64,000 nt of DNA, taken from Klebsiella planticola ATCC 33531 (lineage in GTDB: Bacteria; Pseudomonadota; Gammaproteobacteria; Enterobacterales; Enterobacteriaceae). The position numbers were made by a program, and so were the translations under genes. The notes beneath the pieces were generated by a model. The model was not told where the DNA came from. It saw nothing but the letters and a program-made list of their open reading frames with translations, and searched no databases. The DNA is taken from contig NZ_JMPP01000067.1 of NCBI RefSeq assembly GCF_000735435.1, forward strand, positions 245,356-309,355, given 5' to 3'. This document shows positions 51,793 to 61,626 of the stretch, piece by piece (within the stretch, counting starts at the first letter, position 1; every line of letters begins with the position of its first letter).

Positions 51793-53068
51793 GCTCATCT
51801 TTCTGGCCGGTCTGCTGTATCTCCCGTACGGATATGCTGACCTACAAGCAAAACCGCATACGGGCGTCGCTGGCATCGATTTCGAGAGCCAGATAGGCTA
51901 TGACGTCGGTTACAATGATAACGTGACCTGGCAGCGCGCAGACCACAATAAGATTGCCTCAGGTTATCAGAATATCAAACCGATCTTGAAAGCTATTGGC
52001 CAGCGTTATGAAGATCGCTATCTGCTGATGTACTCGGGGGATTATCGCAACTACACCAGCGATAGCGCAGACAACCGCAGTAACCATTTTTTCATGTTCA
52101 ATGGCAGCTGGCGCTATGGAAAAATGCACGGTCTGTCGTTGGATCTTGATGAAACATACGGTCATGAAGAGCGCGGACTGGATACCACGCTGGGCTTTTT
52201 ACCGGAACAGTTTAAAGAGTTTGGCATCAATAAACCGCTCAGTACGCGTTTTTTCAATAGCGAATTACGCTACAGCTACGGTGCTCCGGAGGGACGCGGT
52301 AAGGTAGAACTGGCGCTGCTCCATAAACAGCTCCGCTTTCGCGATCTCTCTGACATTCAAGCTGCCGATGCTGACTTTTATTACTATATGCACGATCAGG
52401 AATGGCATGAGAACAGCCTGATTGCTGAGATTTTTGACCAGAAAGCCAAAACGTTGCGCTATCGCTACAGTTTTATCACCAACCAACGTCGCTATGAACT
52501 TAATCCTTTAAAAGATACCAACGAATACTATCTGCTGGTCGGTATGAAAAACCGTCTTTCCGGTAAAACTGAGGTGAATGGCAACGTCGCCTGGTTGTAC
52601 AAAGATTTTATCCATAACCCTGATTCACAGGGATTTAACGGCCTGAACTGGGATATTAATGCCGACTGGAAGCCACTCGAGCAGATTAAGCTGAACCTGC
52701 ACAGTTCACAACGCATTAAGGACCCTTCTGACTCCGGTGGCTATATCCTGGTCTCTAATTTCGGTCTCGGTTATGAACATCACTGGCTGGTGGATCGTTT
52801 TTCAACCCTGGTAGATTATTCTTACATCACCGAAGACTATAAACATCAATCGAATGGGCGAAAAGACCAGTCAAATCTTTTGTCGCTTACCTTTAACTAT
52901 GACTATCGTCCATCCATTAATTTTAAGCTGAAGCTGCAATGGAACACGATGCATTCCAATAAAGATACGGATGTCTTTTATATTGGCCCGAACTACGACC
53001 ATGCCGTCGAGCGCACGCTGGGCTACAACGATTCGGCAATTATTTTTATGACGCAGGTACAGATATGA
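51782..53068 (+). CDS. Outer-membrane beta-barrel exopolysaccharide protein
   Basis: About 428 residues with a signal peptide (FLAGLLYLPYGYA). The mature protein is rich in alternating hydrophobic strands (YLLMYSGDYRNYTSD, WRYGKMHGLSLDLDETYG) and ends in a strand with an aromatic-rich pattern, though the last residues are TQVQI rather than an aromatic. Similar barrels are encoded in Gram-negative exopolysaccharide operons such as vps and gum-type clusters. It may form the outer-membrane exit, because the Wza-like protein here is short. Confidence 0.75.
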   Translation: MRSRLIFLAGLLYLPYGYADLQAKPHTGVAGIDFESQIGYDVGYNDNVTWQRADHNKIASGYQNIKPILKAIGQRYEDRYLLMYSGDYRNYTSDSADNRSNHFFMFNGSWRYGKMHGLSLDLDETYGHEERGLDTTLGFLPEQFKEFGINKPLSTRFFNSELRYSYGAPEGRGKVELALLHKQLRFRDLSDIQAADADFYYYMHDQEWHENSLIAEIFDQKAKTLRYRYSFITNQRRYELNPLKDTNEYYLLVGMKNRLSGKTEVNGNVAWLYKDFIHNPDSQGFNGLNWDINADWKPLEQIKLNLHSSQRIKDPSDSGGYILVSNFGLGYEHHWLVDRFSTLVDYSYITEDYKHQSNGRKDQSNLLSLTFNYDYRPSINFKLKLQWNTMHSNKDTDVFYIGPNYDHAVERTLGYNDSAIIFMTQVQI

Positions 53069-53619
53069 TCCTAACTAGCAGGAAACTGGCAGTGATTCCT
53101 CTTCTGGCATGGCTGCTGACAGGCTGCTCGACACCGCCACAAACGGTCAAAAACCCGCCGGATGCCGTCTATCATTTGGATCAAGGGGATGAAGTCAACA
53201 TTACAGTCTCAGGTGAACAGGATCTGACAATGCGCGTTAAAATCGATAGCAGCGGCAACATTGCGTATCCCTACATTGGCTCCCTGATGCTGAAGGGTAA
53301 AACACCAGAACAGGTTAGTCAGGAGATAGCCGACAAGCTGCGCGGCAGTTATCTGCAGGCGCCAATGGTGACCGTCAGCATTGCTGAATACCGTAAGATC
53401 TACCTGTTAGGAGAAGTCAAGAAACCCGACGGCTATGCCTGGGAGCCCGGTCTAACAGCTGAAAAAGCCATTGCGCTGGCCGGTGGATTCACCGATCGCG
53501 CCGACCGCCAGGATATCCGCATTCGCCAGGTACGCAGCGGTAAGCTGCTGGAGAATGTCGCCGCCGACTCCGCCGTTCAGGCCGGAGATACCATTATTAT
53601 TGGAATGAGCTTCTTCTGA
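53065..53619 (+). CDS. Short Wza-like polysaccharide export lipoprotein
   Basis: A 184-residue lipoprotein (lipobox LLTGC, Cys about 21) with the Poly_export signature YHLDQGDEVNITVSGEQDL and one SLBB domain (YLLGEVKKPDGYAWEPG and ALAGGFTDRADRQDI). E. coli Wza is about twice as long and has a C-terminal amphipathic helix that forms the pore; that part is missing. The upstream barrel probably supplies the outer-membrane channel. Overlaps the barrel gene by 4 bp. Confidence 0.9.
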   Translation: MILTSRKLAVIPLLAWLLTGCSTPPQTVKNPPDAVYHLDQGDEVNITVSGEQDLTMRVKIDSSGNIAYPYIGSLMLKGKTPEQVSQEIADKLRGSYLQAPMVTVSIAEYRKIYLLGEVKKPDGYAWEPGLTAEKAIALAGGFTDRADRQDIRIRQVRSGKLLENVAADSAVQAGDTIIIGMSFF

Positions 53620-53620
53620 T

Positions 53621-55717
53621 ATGGCAATTTCATTAGTAGAAAATGGAAAGAAGAAAGAAGGTGTTATCGACTTTACACCCTATTTCAACAAAATTAAGCA
53701 CAAGCTTATCTGGTGCCTGCTGGTGGTTATCCTGGCGGGAGCGGCTGCCTTTATCCTGACGCGTTTTATGTCATCCAGCTATACGGCGACGGCGACGGTG
53801 CTGTTTAAAGCTCAGGCCCAGGATGTGACACCGTTACCGCGGCTAGAAAACTATGATTCTACTCGTAGCGATTACTACGAAACAAAGTATGCGTTAATGA
53901 AGTCGCGGGTTGTTCTTGAATCCGCGATCAAAAACCTGAAGCTCGACCAGGATGAGGAATTTAATGGCGGTAACAACCTCGACGACGCGACAAAACTGAA
54001 CAACGCCATCCGCGCCTTGCAAAAAGGGATTACCATTTCTGGCGTGAGAACCACCCAGCTGGTGTCGGTTTCTATGGAAGCCAAATCGGCTGAGAAAGCA
54101 GCGATCATCGCTAACGGCGTTGCCCAGGCATTCATCGACTACAGTCTGCTGCTGAAGCAGAAATCGTTACTCCAGGCCCAGGGCTGGAACGAAAAAATGA
54201 TGGATGACCTGAAAAACAAGATGACGCAGCAAAAAGCTGACATCGATGATTTCCTGAAACAGAACGGATTATTAACGTTTCGAAGTATGGACGGTTATGA
54301 AACCGAGCAGCTCGGTATCACCATTAACCATCTTGCCGACGCCACCCAGCGTCGCCTTAAGGCGCAAACAATCTGGGATAAAGTCCGCCGCCAGCAGGGA
54401 AAAACGCCGGAAGAGATCATTTCACTGCCGGATATCTCTGGCCACCCGCAAATTCAGGATTTGCGAATTGCGTTAACCCAGACGCGTCGTAACCTCTCGG
54501 AAGCGGCAAAACACTATGGTCCCGATCATCCAAAATATCGTCAGGCTCAAGCGCAGCTGCAGGTGGTCAACAGCCAGATAGGGCAGGTTCTCGGCGAGTT
54601 GTTAAACGGTTTACGCCAGCAGTACCAGATTGCGCTGGATGATGAGCAACGTTATCAGCAGATGCTCAATGCACAGAAAGGTAACTTCCAGGAACTGGCG
54701 GCGAAACGCGATAAGTACAACACCATGACCACGGAGCTGAACAAAACCGAAGAGCTGTATAAGTCGTTGTATCAGCGCGCCAATGAGCAAAAGTTATCCG
54801 AACAATTCTCCGTTGCGGATGAAGTTATTTACGATGCCGCCGTTCTGCCAGATTTACCGTCGAAACCGAACCGCGGCTTACTGATTGTCATGGTAGCCAT
54901 GATGGCGCTGGCGGTGTATGTCATGTACCTGATAGTCAGCACCGCACTGGATAAAACGGTGAACAGCATCAGCGAACTGAAAACCAAAGCCATGCTTGAT
55001 GCCAGCGGTGAATTCCCGCGGCTGCCTCATCTGGACAGTGCGCTGGCAACGTTCCGCGACGTGGTGTACGCCGACATGATCCACAGTCTGCGCCTGGCGC
55101 TGCTAAACAAACTCGATCGCCCGGGCACCATTCTGATCACGGCCGTTCGTTCACCATCGGGCAGTAGCCTCATTGCCGAACTGCTGGCCTGGTCCAACAG
55201 TAAAGCCCACAAAACCCTGCTGATTGATCTGGACTACCTCACGAATACGGGATTATCAGCCCGATGGCCGCAGCATAAAGACGGTTTTAGTCAGTATCTT
55301 AACGGGCGATGCCAGTTGGAACAGGCGGTGATTGCGTTGGGGGAAAACCTTGATGTAATGCCACGCGGCGAGCTCAGCGACTCCTCTTTATTACTACTGT
55401 CGTCCGGGAAGATCCCTGACCTCCTGAAATCATTGCAGCAGACGTACCACACGCTGATCCTCGATATGCCATCGCTGAGCCAGGCTCAGGACAGCCTGCT
55501 GCTGGCCCCGCATGTCGATGTGGTGCTGTTGGTGGTCAAAGCTGCTGAACAGGCGGGGCGAATCCGGGATGCTGACAGTCGACTGCGTGCAGCGGGAAGC
55601 CTGCAGGTAGCCAGTATGCTCAACCAGGTGACAGAAGAAAATCTGCAAACTCAGGAAGGTCGACGCCTGCCTGAACGCGGTATGCGCGAACTTATCTCAC
55701 CGAAGCAGAGCCTATGA
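53621..55717 (+). CDS. Wzc-like chain-length regulator with degenerate tyrosine-kinase domain
   Basis: The 698-residue protein has a first helix at residues ~33-50, a Wzz domain and long coiled coil, a GNVR-type region (ELNKTEELYKSLYQRANEQK) and a second helix near 427-447. The C-terminal BY-kinase-like domain has Walker A' TLLIDLDYL and Walker B TLILDMPS. However, the Walker A site reads SPSGSSL where active kinases have GxGKS/T, so the Lys is missing. There is no C-terminal Tyr cluster. It should act as a co-polymerase without autokinase activity. Confidence 0.88.
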   Translation: MAISLVENGKKKEGVIDFTPYFNKIKHKLIWCLLVVILAGAAAFILTRFMSSSYTATATVLFKAQAQDVTPLPRLENYDSTRSDYYETKYALMKSRVVLESAIKNLKLDQDEEFNGGNNLDDATKLNNAIRALQKGITISGVRTTQLVSVSMEAKSAEKAAIIANGVAQAFIDYSLLLKQKSLLQAQGWNEKMMDDLKNKMTQQKADIDDFLKQNGLLTFRSMDGYETEQLGITINHLADATQRRLKAQTIWDKVRRQQGKTPEEIISLPDISGHPQIQDLRIALTQTRRNLSEAAKHYGPDHPKYRQAQAQLQVVNSQIGQVLGELLNGLRQQYQIALDDEQRYQQMLNAQKGNFQELAAKRDKYNTMTTELNKTEELYKSLYQRANEQKLSEQFSVADEVIYDAAVLPDLPSKPNRGLLIVMVAMMALAVYVMYLIVSTALDKTVNSISELKTKAMLDASGEFPRLPHLDSALATFRDVVYADMIHSLRLALLNKLDRPGTILITAVRSPSGSSLIAELLAWSNSKAHKTLLIDLDYLTNTGLSARWPQHKDGFSQYLNGRCQLEQAVIALGENLDVMPRGELSDSSLLLLSSGKIPDLLKSLQQTYHTLILDMPSLSQAQDSLLLAPHVDVVLLVVKAAEQAGRIRDADSRLRAAGSLQVASMLNQVTEENLQTQEGRRLPERGMRELISPKQSL

Positions 55718-56931
55718 ATTTAATAAAAAGCATTTCATCCATCGCGAGCTCTTCCGTCTTGTCACAACTGATCGGTGCATTTTCTGTCTGGCTGATCTCC
55801 CATCGCTACGGCATGGCCGAAGTGGGGCATTACGCGATGATTTACAGTAACGTGCTGATTGGCGCGCAGGTCTGTACCTTTGCTTCGCAGTTGCTAATCC
55901 CCCGCCAGGAAGATTATGAGCTCGGGCAAAATGTGGTGTTTTGCCTGCTGCAAAGCCTTATCATGGCAATTCCGTGGGCGGTCATCACCGGGCTGATTTT
56001 TGAGCTAAATATCGCCTTTCTCTATCTGATGACGTTTGGCTATGCGCTGGTCTTGATTGCGGAAAACCTCTCGCTGAGAGGCGGAAATTATCAGTTTTTG
56101 ACCTTTCAGCGTATCGCAGTCTCGCTGGTAGTGGCGATCGCACTGCTGATCATGCCCAATACCACCTTGTTCTATCTGGCGTGGATGGTGGGAATTCTGC
56201 TGCTCCTGGGCGCCTGCCTGCTACGTTTGTTCAACTTCAGAACGCTGACGCTGGCGCACTTTTCTCCCACCATGAATGGTCGCTTTCTTCGCGAACACTG
56301 GCAGCATGTCAGCCGGGTTGGCAGCGCTGAAGTACTGGCCATGGCCAGCAACAACCTGCCAACCATGCTGATTAACGTCTGGTTTTCACCGCTGGTTGCC
56401 GGCTATTTTTCCGTTGTCAGCCGCTTCTGCCTGTCGCCGGTCATGATCATTGGTAATGCGGTACGTAACTCTATCTTCTCCAAATGGTCGATGGATTTTC
56501 GCAACAATACCTTTAATTATCATGAATATAAAAAGGTTCGTTTATTACTGATGGCTGCGGCGATGGTCTGCATCATGGGGATCTGGATTTTCTATCCTCT
56601 GGTCATGCGCCTGGGCTTCAGCCAGGAATGGCTCAACTCCATCCCGACATCACGCTACATGCTGCCCTATCTGTTTGCCGCCCTGGCCGTCAGTCCATTG
56701 ACCGTCATTGAGCTGATTTTTGGCTCAAAACGTTACTTCCTGCGCATCCAGCTGGAACAGCTGCTGATCATCGGCGTGGCATTTGTCGTGATGCCAAAAA
56801 TGGGCATTGGTTATGACATTTCGTTGCTGGCCTTTTCGTTGCTCACCAGCGTACGCTACCTGTTCATCCTGCTAAAAATGAACGCCCGGGCGAAGAAACT
56901 CTCATTGCAGGAGCAGAAGGCATGCAGCTGA
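55714..56931 (+). CDS. Wzx-like oligosaccharide flippase
   Basis: The 405-residue membrane protein has about twelve helices with MATE/PST-family features: SVLSQLIGAFSVWLISHRYG near the start and NNLPTMLINVWFSPLVAGYF in the middle. It would flip the undecaprenyl-linked repeat unit to the periplasm. Overlaps the kinase-like gene by 4 bp and the polymerase gene by 10 bp. Confidence 0.85.
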   Translation: MNLIKSISSIASSSVLSQLIGAFSVWLISHRYGMAEVGHYAMIYSNVLIGAQVCTFASQLLIPRQEDYELGQNVVFCLLQSLIMAIPWAVITGLIFELNIAFLYLMTFGYALVLIAENLSLRGGNYQFLTFQRIAVSLVVAIALLIMPNTTLFYLAWMVGILLLLGACLLRLFNFRTLTLAHFSPTMNGRFLREHWQHVSRVGSAEVLAMASNNLPTMLINVWFSPLVAGYFSVVSRFCLSPVMIIGNAVRNSIFSKWSMDFRNNTFNYHEYKKVRLLLMAAAMVCIMGIWIFYPLVMRLGFSQEWLNSIPTSRYMLPYLFAALAVSPLTVIELIFGSKRYFLRIQLEQLLIIGVAFVVMPKMGIGYDISLLAFSLLTSVRYLFILLKMNARAKKLSLQEQKACS

Positions 56932-58295
56932 ATACCGGTCGTTATCTGGAAGCATTCGCCCTGATGACCATCGTCTTCTGCGGGACCGTGCAGTATTTCA
57001 CCGGTATTGTAGCGGTACTGTGGATACCGTTTTTTATGGTGCTGATCATGGTTGTGCTGCTGATGATGCAGAGCAATCCGCAGCCTCTGAGGCTCAGCAC
57101 ACGTGAAAAGCTGGTACTTGTCCTCTATCTGACATTTATTATCCTGAGCCTTTCCTCGACAGTTTTGCAATCCGGAGTCGTGACCACTGTCGTTGGTTTT
57201 AAGAACGAGCTGGCGCTGTCGCTGGTCATGTTTTGCATGTTGCTCGGTATGTTCCGTGAATCTCAACTGTACCGCTTAATTCAGTTATTTTACTGGCTGT
57301 TTTACATACAGTTTCCGATTGCTATCTATCAGGTTCTGTTTGTAGTGCCACAGCGGGTTGCCATACGCGGGGAAGATGAAAAGTGGGATTCAGTTGTCGG
57401 TACCTTCGGCGGCGATCCGATGGGCGGTGGGAATACCGCGGCCATGGGGATGTTTTGCCTGCTGATCATGTTGTTAAAAGTGTCCGAATTTAAGCACGGC
57501 ATTTGCTCCTTTAAATCCATGTCCATACATATCGTGCTGGCTTTTGTACTCTGTATCATTGGTGAAGTTAAATTCGTTATTCTGCTCTCCCCTTTCCTGC
57601 TGGTCTTGCTTTGGATCATGCCAGGCTATGTCAGCGGTGTCAGTAAAGTCAGCCTGCGTTCGCTGCTCATTATTGCCGCAGGAATGGTGGTATTAATTTT
57701 TTCTGCCATTACCATTCTTGCCGCCAACTATTCCGCCGCATTTGGCGGCGATCCGACAAAAAGCGCATTCTCCGTGTTTATCGACTCTCTCGGTTATATT
57801 TTTGACACCAACTACATCATGGATAGCGGTGAACTGGGGCGCTTTACCACTATTTTCTTTTGGCTTCAGCACAATGAACTTTTCGGCCCCGGCGGAATGC
57901 TGTTCGGTTATGGCCTGAATGCCACCAACAGCGGGAGTACCGTATCGCCTGGCTATATTGGCGCCTGGTTCCACTTAATTCTCGACTCCACGGCGTTGAG
58001 TATGCTGCTTTGGGAAGTCGGCATTATTGGCGTCGTGATTTTTATTGCCATGATAACCTCGATTCTTATCTCAATGCGGCCAAAAGAGACATTTTCGCGA
58101 TACGACCTGAAGCGGGAAGATTTACAGCTTCTCAGTTCAGCACCGGCATTTTATGTCTTTACTATCGGCTGTTTACTTAGCCTTCCCTATAGCCAGATCC
58201 TGATGATCATTCCCATGCTACAGTTCTTATTATGGCTGGCCCTTGGGGCGCTGATTATCATCCACCGCTCTGTTCGTTTGAATTCCGGTATCTAA
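56922..58295 (+). CDS. Wzy-like polysaccharide polymerase
   Basis: The 457-residue protein has about eleven hydrophobic segments and a large periplasmic loop between residues ~260 and ~350 (FGGDPTKSAFSVFIDSLGYI, then GPGGMLFGYGLNATNSGSTV). This topology is typical of Wzy/O-antigen ligase-type polymerases, which have little sequence conservation. Placed between the flippase and glycosyltransferases. Confidence 0.8.
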   Translation: MQLNTGRYLEAFALMTIVFCGTVQYFTGIVAVLWIPFFMVLIMVVLLMMQSNPQPLRLSTREKLVLVLYLTFIILSLSSTVLQSGVVTTVVGFKNELALSLVMFCMLLGMFRESQLYRLIQLFYWLFYIQFPIAIYQVLFVVPQRVAIRGEDEKWDSVVGTFGGDPMGGGNTAAMGMFCLLIMLLKVSEFKHGICSFKSMSIHIVLAFVLCIIGEVKFVILLSPFLLVLLWIMPGYVSGVSKVSLRSLLIIAAGMVVLIFSAITILAANYSAAFGGDPTKSAFSVFIDSLGYIFDTNYIMDSGELGRFTTIFFWLQHNELFGPGGMLFGYGLNATNSGSTVSPGYIGAWFHLILDSTALSMLLWEVGIIGVVIFIAMITSILISMRPKETFSRYDLKREDLQLLSSAPAFYVFTIGCLLSLPYSQILMIIPMLQFLLWLALGALIIIHRSVRLNSGI

Positions 58296-58296
58296 T

Positions 58297-59322
58297 ATGA
58301 ATAAAACTCCTTCCATTACCGTCAGCATTAAGACTCTGAATGAAGCTCAGGGGATTGAAAAAACGATCGACAGCGTGCGCAAGCAATTACAGCCTTATCC
58401 TCACCAGGTCATCGTCGCTGATAGCCTCTCCACGGATAACACCCGTGAACTGGCGGTGGCGAAAGATGCGATGGTTGTCTGTCTGGATAACGCCAAAGAC
58501 CGCTGCTGCGGTATTGGCCACCAGTTGGGCTGGCTCTTCAGCGAAGGGGATTATCTGCTGCTGCTGGATGGTGACATGGAACTGGAACCTGGCTTCCTCG
58601 ACACGGCGATCGCTTTTCTTGAGGCCCATCCGGAATACGCGGGCGTGGCCGGTAGCGTAGAAATGGACGATGCTTCCAATTATGAATTCAAATCACGTAA
58701 GCAGCGTCTGCATCTTATATATCCCCTGGGCGACACGGACCATCTGGGCGGCGGCGGTCTTTATCGTCGCTCCGCCATAGAAAAAATTGGCTATCTGACA
58801 AACCTCAATCTGCATGGCTATGAAGAGGCGGAATTAGGCATTCGTTTACAGGTGGCAGGTTATAAACTGCATCGTCTTTCCGTCCCCTATTTCAGCCATG
58901 CCTCTTACACCATGCCCACGTTTAAGATGCTCGCCTATCGCTGGAAAAATGGTTTTTTATGGGCTCCAGGCGAGTTATTGCGTAACTGCTGGGGAAAACC
59001 CCATTTCCCGGCAGCGTTTAGGATTGTACGCAATGAGCTGATATTTACTGTATATCTGCTCGTCTTATTCATCTGCCTTCTTTCTTTGAACCTCAAACTG
59101 ATCGCTATCGCTATCCTCCCTCTGCTGGCATTTATTGCCCTTAAAGCGCTCAAGAATCGCTCTCTGAGAGATGGAGTACAAAGCGTCATCAACTTATCGC
59201 TTTTTTCTGCGGGCCTGCTGCGCGGCGTCATTAATTCAACCAAAGATCCGATGAAACGACCGGCGGTGACCGTTACCAATCCAAAGCATATCAAGACAGA
59301 AAATGAAAATATTATTCGTTAA
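58297..59322 (+). CDS. Family 2 glycosyltransferase, membrane-associated
   Basis: A 341-residue GT-A enzyme: SITVSIKTLNEAQGIEKTID, the metal motif LLLLDGDMELEPG (DxD-like) and HGYEEAELGIRLQVAG, a typical acceptor-loop pattern. Two C-terminal hydrophobic segments (IFTVYLLVLFICLLSLNLKL and AIAILPLLAFIALKAL) probably anchor it. It overlaps the next gene by 20 bp. Confidence 0.88.
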   Translation: MNKTPSITVSIKTLNEAQGIEKTIDSVRKQLQPYPHQVIVADSLSTDNTRELAVAKDAMVVCLDNAKDRCCGIGHQLGWLFSEGDYLLLLDGDMELEPGFLDTAIAFLEAHPEYAGVAGSVEMDDASNYEFKSRKQRLHLIYPLGDTDHLGGGGLYRRSAIEKIGYLTNLNLHGYEEAELGIRLQVAGYKLHRLSVPYFSHASYTMPTFKMLAYRWKNGFLWAPGELLRNCWGKPHFPAAFRIVRNELIFTVYLLVLFICLLSLNLKLIAIAILPLLAFIALKALKNRSLRDGVQSVINLSLFSAGLLRGVINSTKDPMKRPAVTVTNPKHIKTENENIIR

Positions 59323-60517
59323 TAAGTTCTTCTTTATTAAAGGAGGAGCGGAAACCGTATTCTTCCAGGAACGGGATGCCATGCTACAATCTGGTTTTCA
59401 GGTTGTTGATTTCAGTATGAAACATACCGAGAACAAGCCTTCGCCCTGGGAGCCGTTTTTCGTACATAACGTAGATTATCATGGTAGTCATGGTCTGCTG
59501 GGGAAGATAAAAGCCGGTATCGACTTTATTTATAATGCTGATGCATGTGAAAAGCTCAATACCTTGTTGCTCCAGGAGCAGCCGGATATTGTTCACTTCC
59601 ACAATATTTATCATCAGCTCACGCCAGCGCTCATTGGCATCGCCAAACGCTTTGGCTGCAAAACCGTATTAACCGCGCACGATTATAAGATTGTCTGCCC
59701 CTCCTACACGATGTTGCGTGATGGTCACGTTTGCGATGACTGTATTACTGGCTCAGTAATGAATGCCTTCCGTCATCGCTGTCAGCAAGGTGATACTGGT
59801 AAAAGTCTGCTGCTCTCTCTGGAAGCCTACTGGCAGAAATTTGCCAAAAACTACGCCATGCTCGATTCCATCGTCGCGCCGAGTGAATTTATGCGCCAGA
59901 CTCTGCTGCGAAAATTACCCAACGCGCGGATTGACGTCATCGTCAACGGAATCGATGCCAGCGCGACCATCCCGGGTGATACCGCAGGAGATTATTTCCT
60001 CTATATTGGCCGTCTGAGCCGGGAAAAAGGCGTCGCCACCCTGGCACAAGCACAGCAGAAAATGCAGCAAAAGATGCCGCTCAAAATCATCGGTGATGGC
60101 CCATTAAATGCCGATCTGCGTTCACGGTTCACCGGCCCGGAATTCCTCGGTTATATGCGCCACGGAGAGGCCCTCAACGACTTGATACGCGGCGCCAGGG
60201 CAGTGATTGTCCCTTCTGAATACTATGAAAACTGCTCGATGTCTGTCCTGGAAGCGATGGCCTTCGGTCGGCCTGTCGTTGGCGGTAACATCGGCGGGAT
60301 TCCTGAACAGATCCGTAATGGTGTTGACGGCTATCTGTTTGAACCCGGAAACGCCGATGCGCTGGCGCAGATGATGGACGATCTGGCGGCCAACCCGCAG
60401 AAAGCCCGTGAAATGGGGAGCAATGCTCGCCAACGTTTGCAGGATAAATACGATCTTGCCCACCATATGCAGGTGCTACGAGCGCTCTACCAGCAGCTCG
60501 TGGGGGAACAACAATGA
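59303..60517 (+). CDS. Family 4 glycosyltransferase
   Basis: A 404-residue GT-B protein. The N-terminal domain has the glycine loop NKFFFIKGGAETVFFQ and the FHNIYHQLTP segment. The C-terminal GT4 domain includes YIGRLSREKGVATL and the EX7E motif in PSEYYENCSMSVLEAMAFG. Retaining enzyme that adds a sugar to the lipid-linked repeat in the cytoplasm. Overlaps neighbours by 20 and 4 bp. Confidence 0.92.
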   Translation: MKILFVNKFFFIKGGAETVFFQERDAMLQSGFQVVDFSMKHTENKPSPWEPFFVHNVDYHGSHGLLGKIKAGIDFIYNADACEKLNTLLLQEQPDIVHFHNIYHQLTPALIGIAKRFGCKTVLTAHDYKIVCPSYTMLRDGHVCDDCITGSVMNAFRHRCQQGDTGKSLLLSLEAYWQKFAKNYAMLDSIVAPSEFMRQTLLRKLPNARIDVIVNGIDASATIPGDTAGDYFLYIGRLSREKGVATLAQAQQKMQQKMPLKIIGDGPLNADLRSRFTGPEFLGYMRHGEALNDLIRGARAVIVPSEYYENCSMSVLEAMAFGRPVVGGNIGGIPEQIRNGVDGYLFEPGNADALAQMMDDLAANPQKAREMGSNARQRLQDKYDLAHHMQVLRALYQQLVGEQQ

Positions 60518-61626
60518 AGCTCAAAGTGACGGTTCTTGGAACCCGCGGAATTCCTGACGTTCAGGGTGGCGTAGAAACACATTGCCAGAATTTATATCCG
60601 GAAATTTATCAGCAGAGTCATGCTGATATTTGTGTTATTGCCCGTTCGCCCTACGTGAATTATCGCCATAGTGAATACAAAGGCGTTCGTCTGAAAAGCC
60701 TGTGGGCGCCGAAGAGCCGGAAATTCGAGGCAATTATTCATTCGACGCTGGCAGCTTTCAGCACCCTGTTTGATGGTTCAAATGTGGTCCACGTCCACGC
60801 CGTTGGCCCAGGACTGGTTGTTCCCCTGCTGCGTCTGCTGGGCAAACGCGTCGTTTTTACCCATCACGGCCCGGATTACGATCGCCAGAAATGGGGAAAA
60901 ATGGCCAAAGAGATGTTACGCCTGGGAGAAAAGTGGGCCGTTAAATATGCCAACGAGGTTATCGTTATCTCAGAAGTGATCAACAATCTGATCAAGAGCA
61001 AACATGGCCGTAGCAACGCTAACGTGATTTACAATGGCGTACGTCAGCAGGCGTTGCCTTCGCCGGAGTCTCTGGCTGCGACGTTGGATAAATACGCATT
61101 GAAAACAGGTCAGTATATTGTGGCCGTTGCCCGCTTCGTTGAGGAAAAAGGCCTCCATGATCTGATAGCCGCCCACGAAGCCGCACAGTGCCAGGTTCCT
61201 CTGGTGCTGATCGGTGACGCAGATCATCCTGATGAATACAGCCAGCGGCTGAAAGCACAGGCGGCGGCAAATCCGAATGTAATCATGACCGGTTTTATCA
61301 GCGGCGAGCCTCTGCATACGTTATTTTCGCAAGCCGGGCTGTTTGTCCTGCCTTCGTACCATGAGGGTCTGCCGATTGCGCTACTGGAAGCGATGTCGTG
61401 GTCCTTACCGGTGGTGGTCAGCGACATTCCGGCAAACCTGGAAATAGGTCTGCCATCCGATGTTTATTTCCCGGTCGGCAACGTTACAGCTCTGGCGCAA
61501 AAACTGCAGGCCTGGAGCGTTACTGACGCCGTTGATTATAGCCTGTTGATGCCGAAGTATCGCTGGCCAGAAATTGCTGCTGAAACCACCCGAGTGTATC
61601 AGCGCTTGACCGACAGGAATGAATAG
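60514..61626 (+). CDS. Family 4 glycosyltransferase (DUF1972-type N-terminus)
   Basis: A 370-residue GT-B protein that starts VTVLGTRGIPDVQGGVETHC, typical of the rhamnosyl/glucosyltransferases with a DUF1972 N-terminus. The C-terminal half has VARFVEEKGLHDLIAA and LPSYHEGLPIALLEAMSWSL. It adds a later sugar of the repeat. Its stop shares a base with the next GTG (61626). Confidence 0.92.
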   Translation: MKLKVTVLGTRGIPDVQGGVETHCQNLYPEIYQQSHADICVIARSPYVNYRHSEYKGVRLKSLWAPKSRKFEAIIHSTLAAFSTLFDGSNVVHVHAVGPGLVVPLLRLLGKRVVFTHHGPDYDRQKWGKMAKEMLRLGEKWAVKYANEVIVISEVINNLIKSKHGRSNANVIYNGVRQQALPSPESLAATLDKYALKTGQYIVAVARFVEEKGLHDLIAAHEAAQCQVPLVLIGDADHPDEYSQRLKAQAAANPNVIMTGFISGEPLHTLFSQAGLFVLPSYHEGLPIALLEAMSWSLPVVVSDIPANLEIGLPSDVYFPVGNVTALAQKLQAWSVTDAVDYSLLMPKYRWPEIAAETTRVYQRLTDRNE

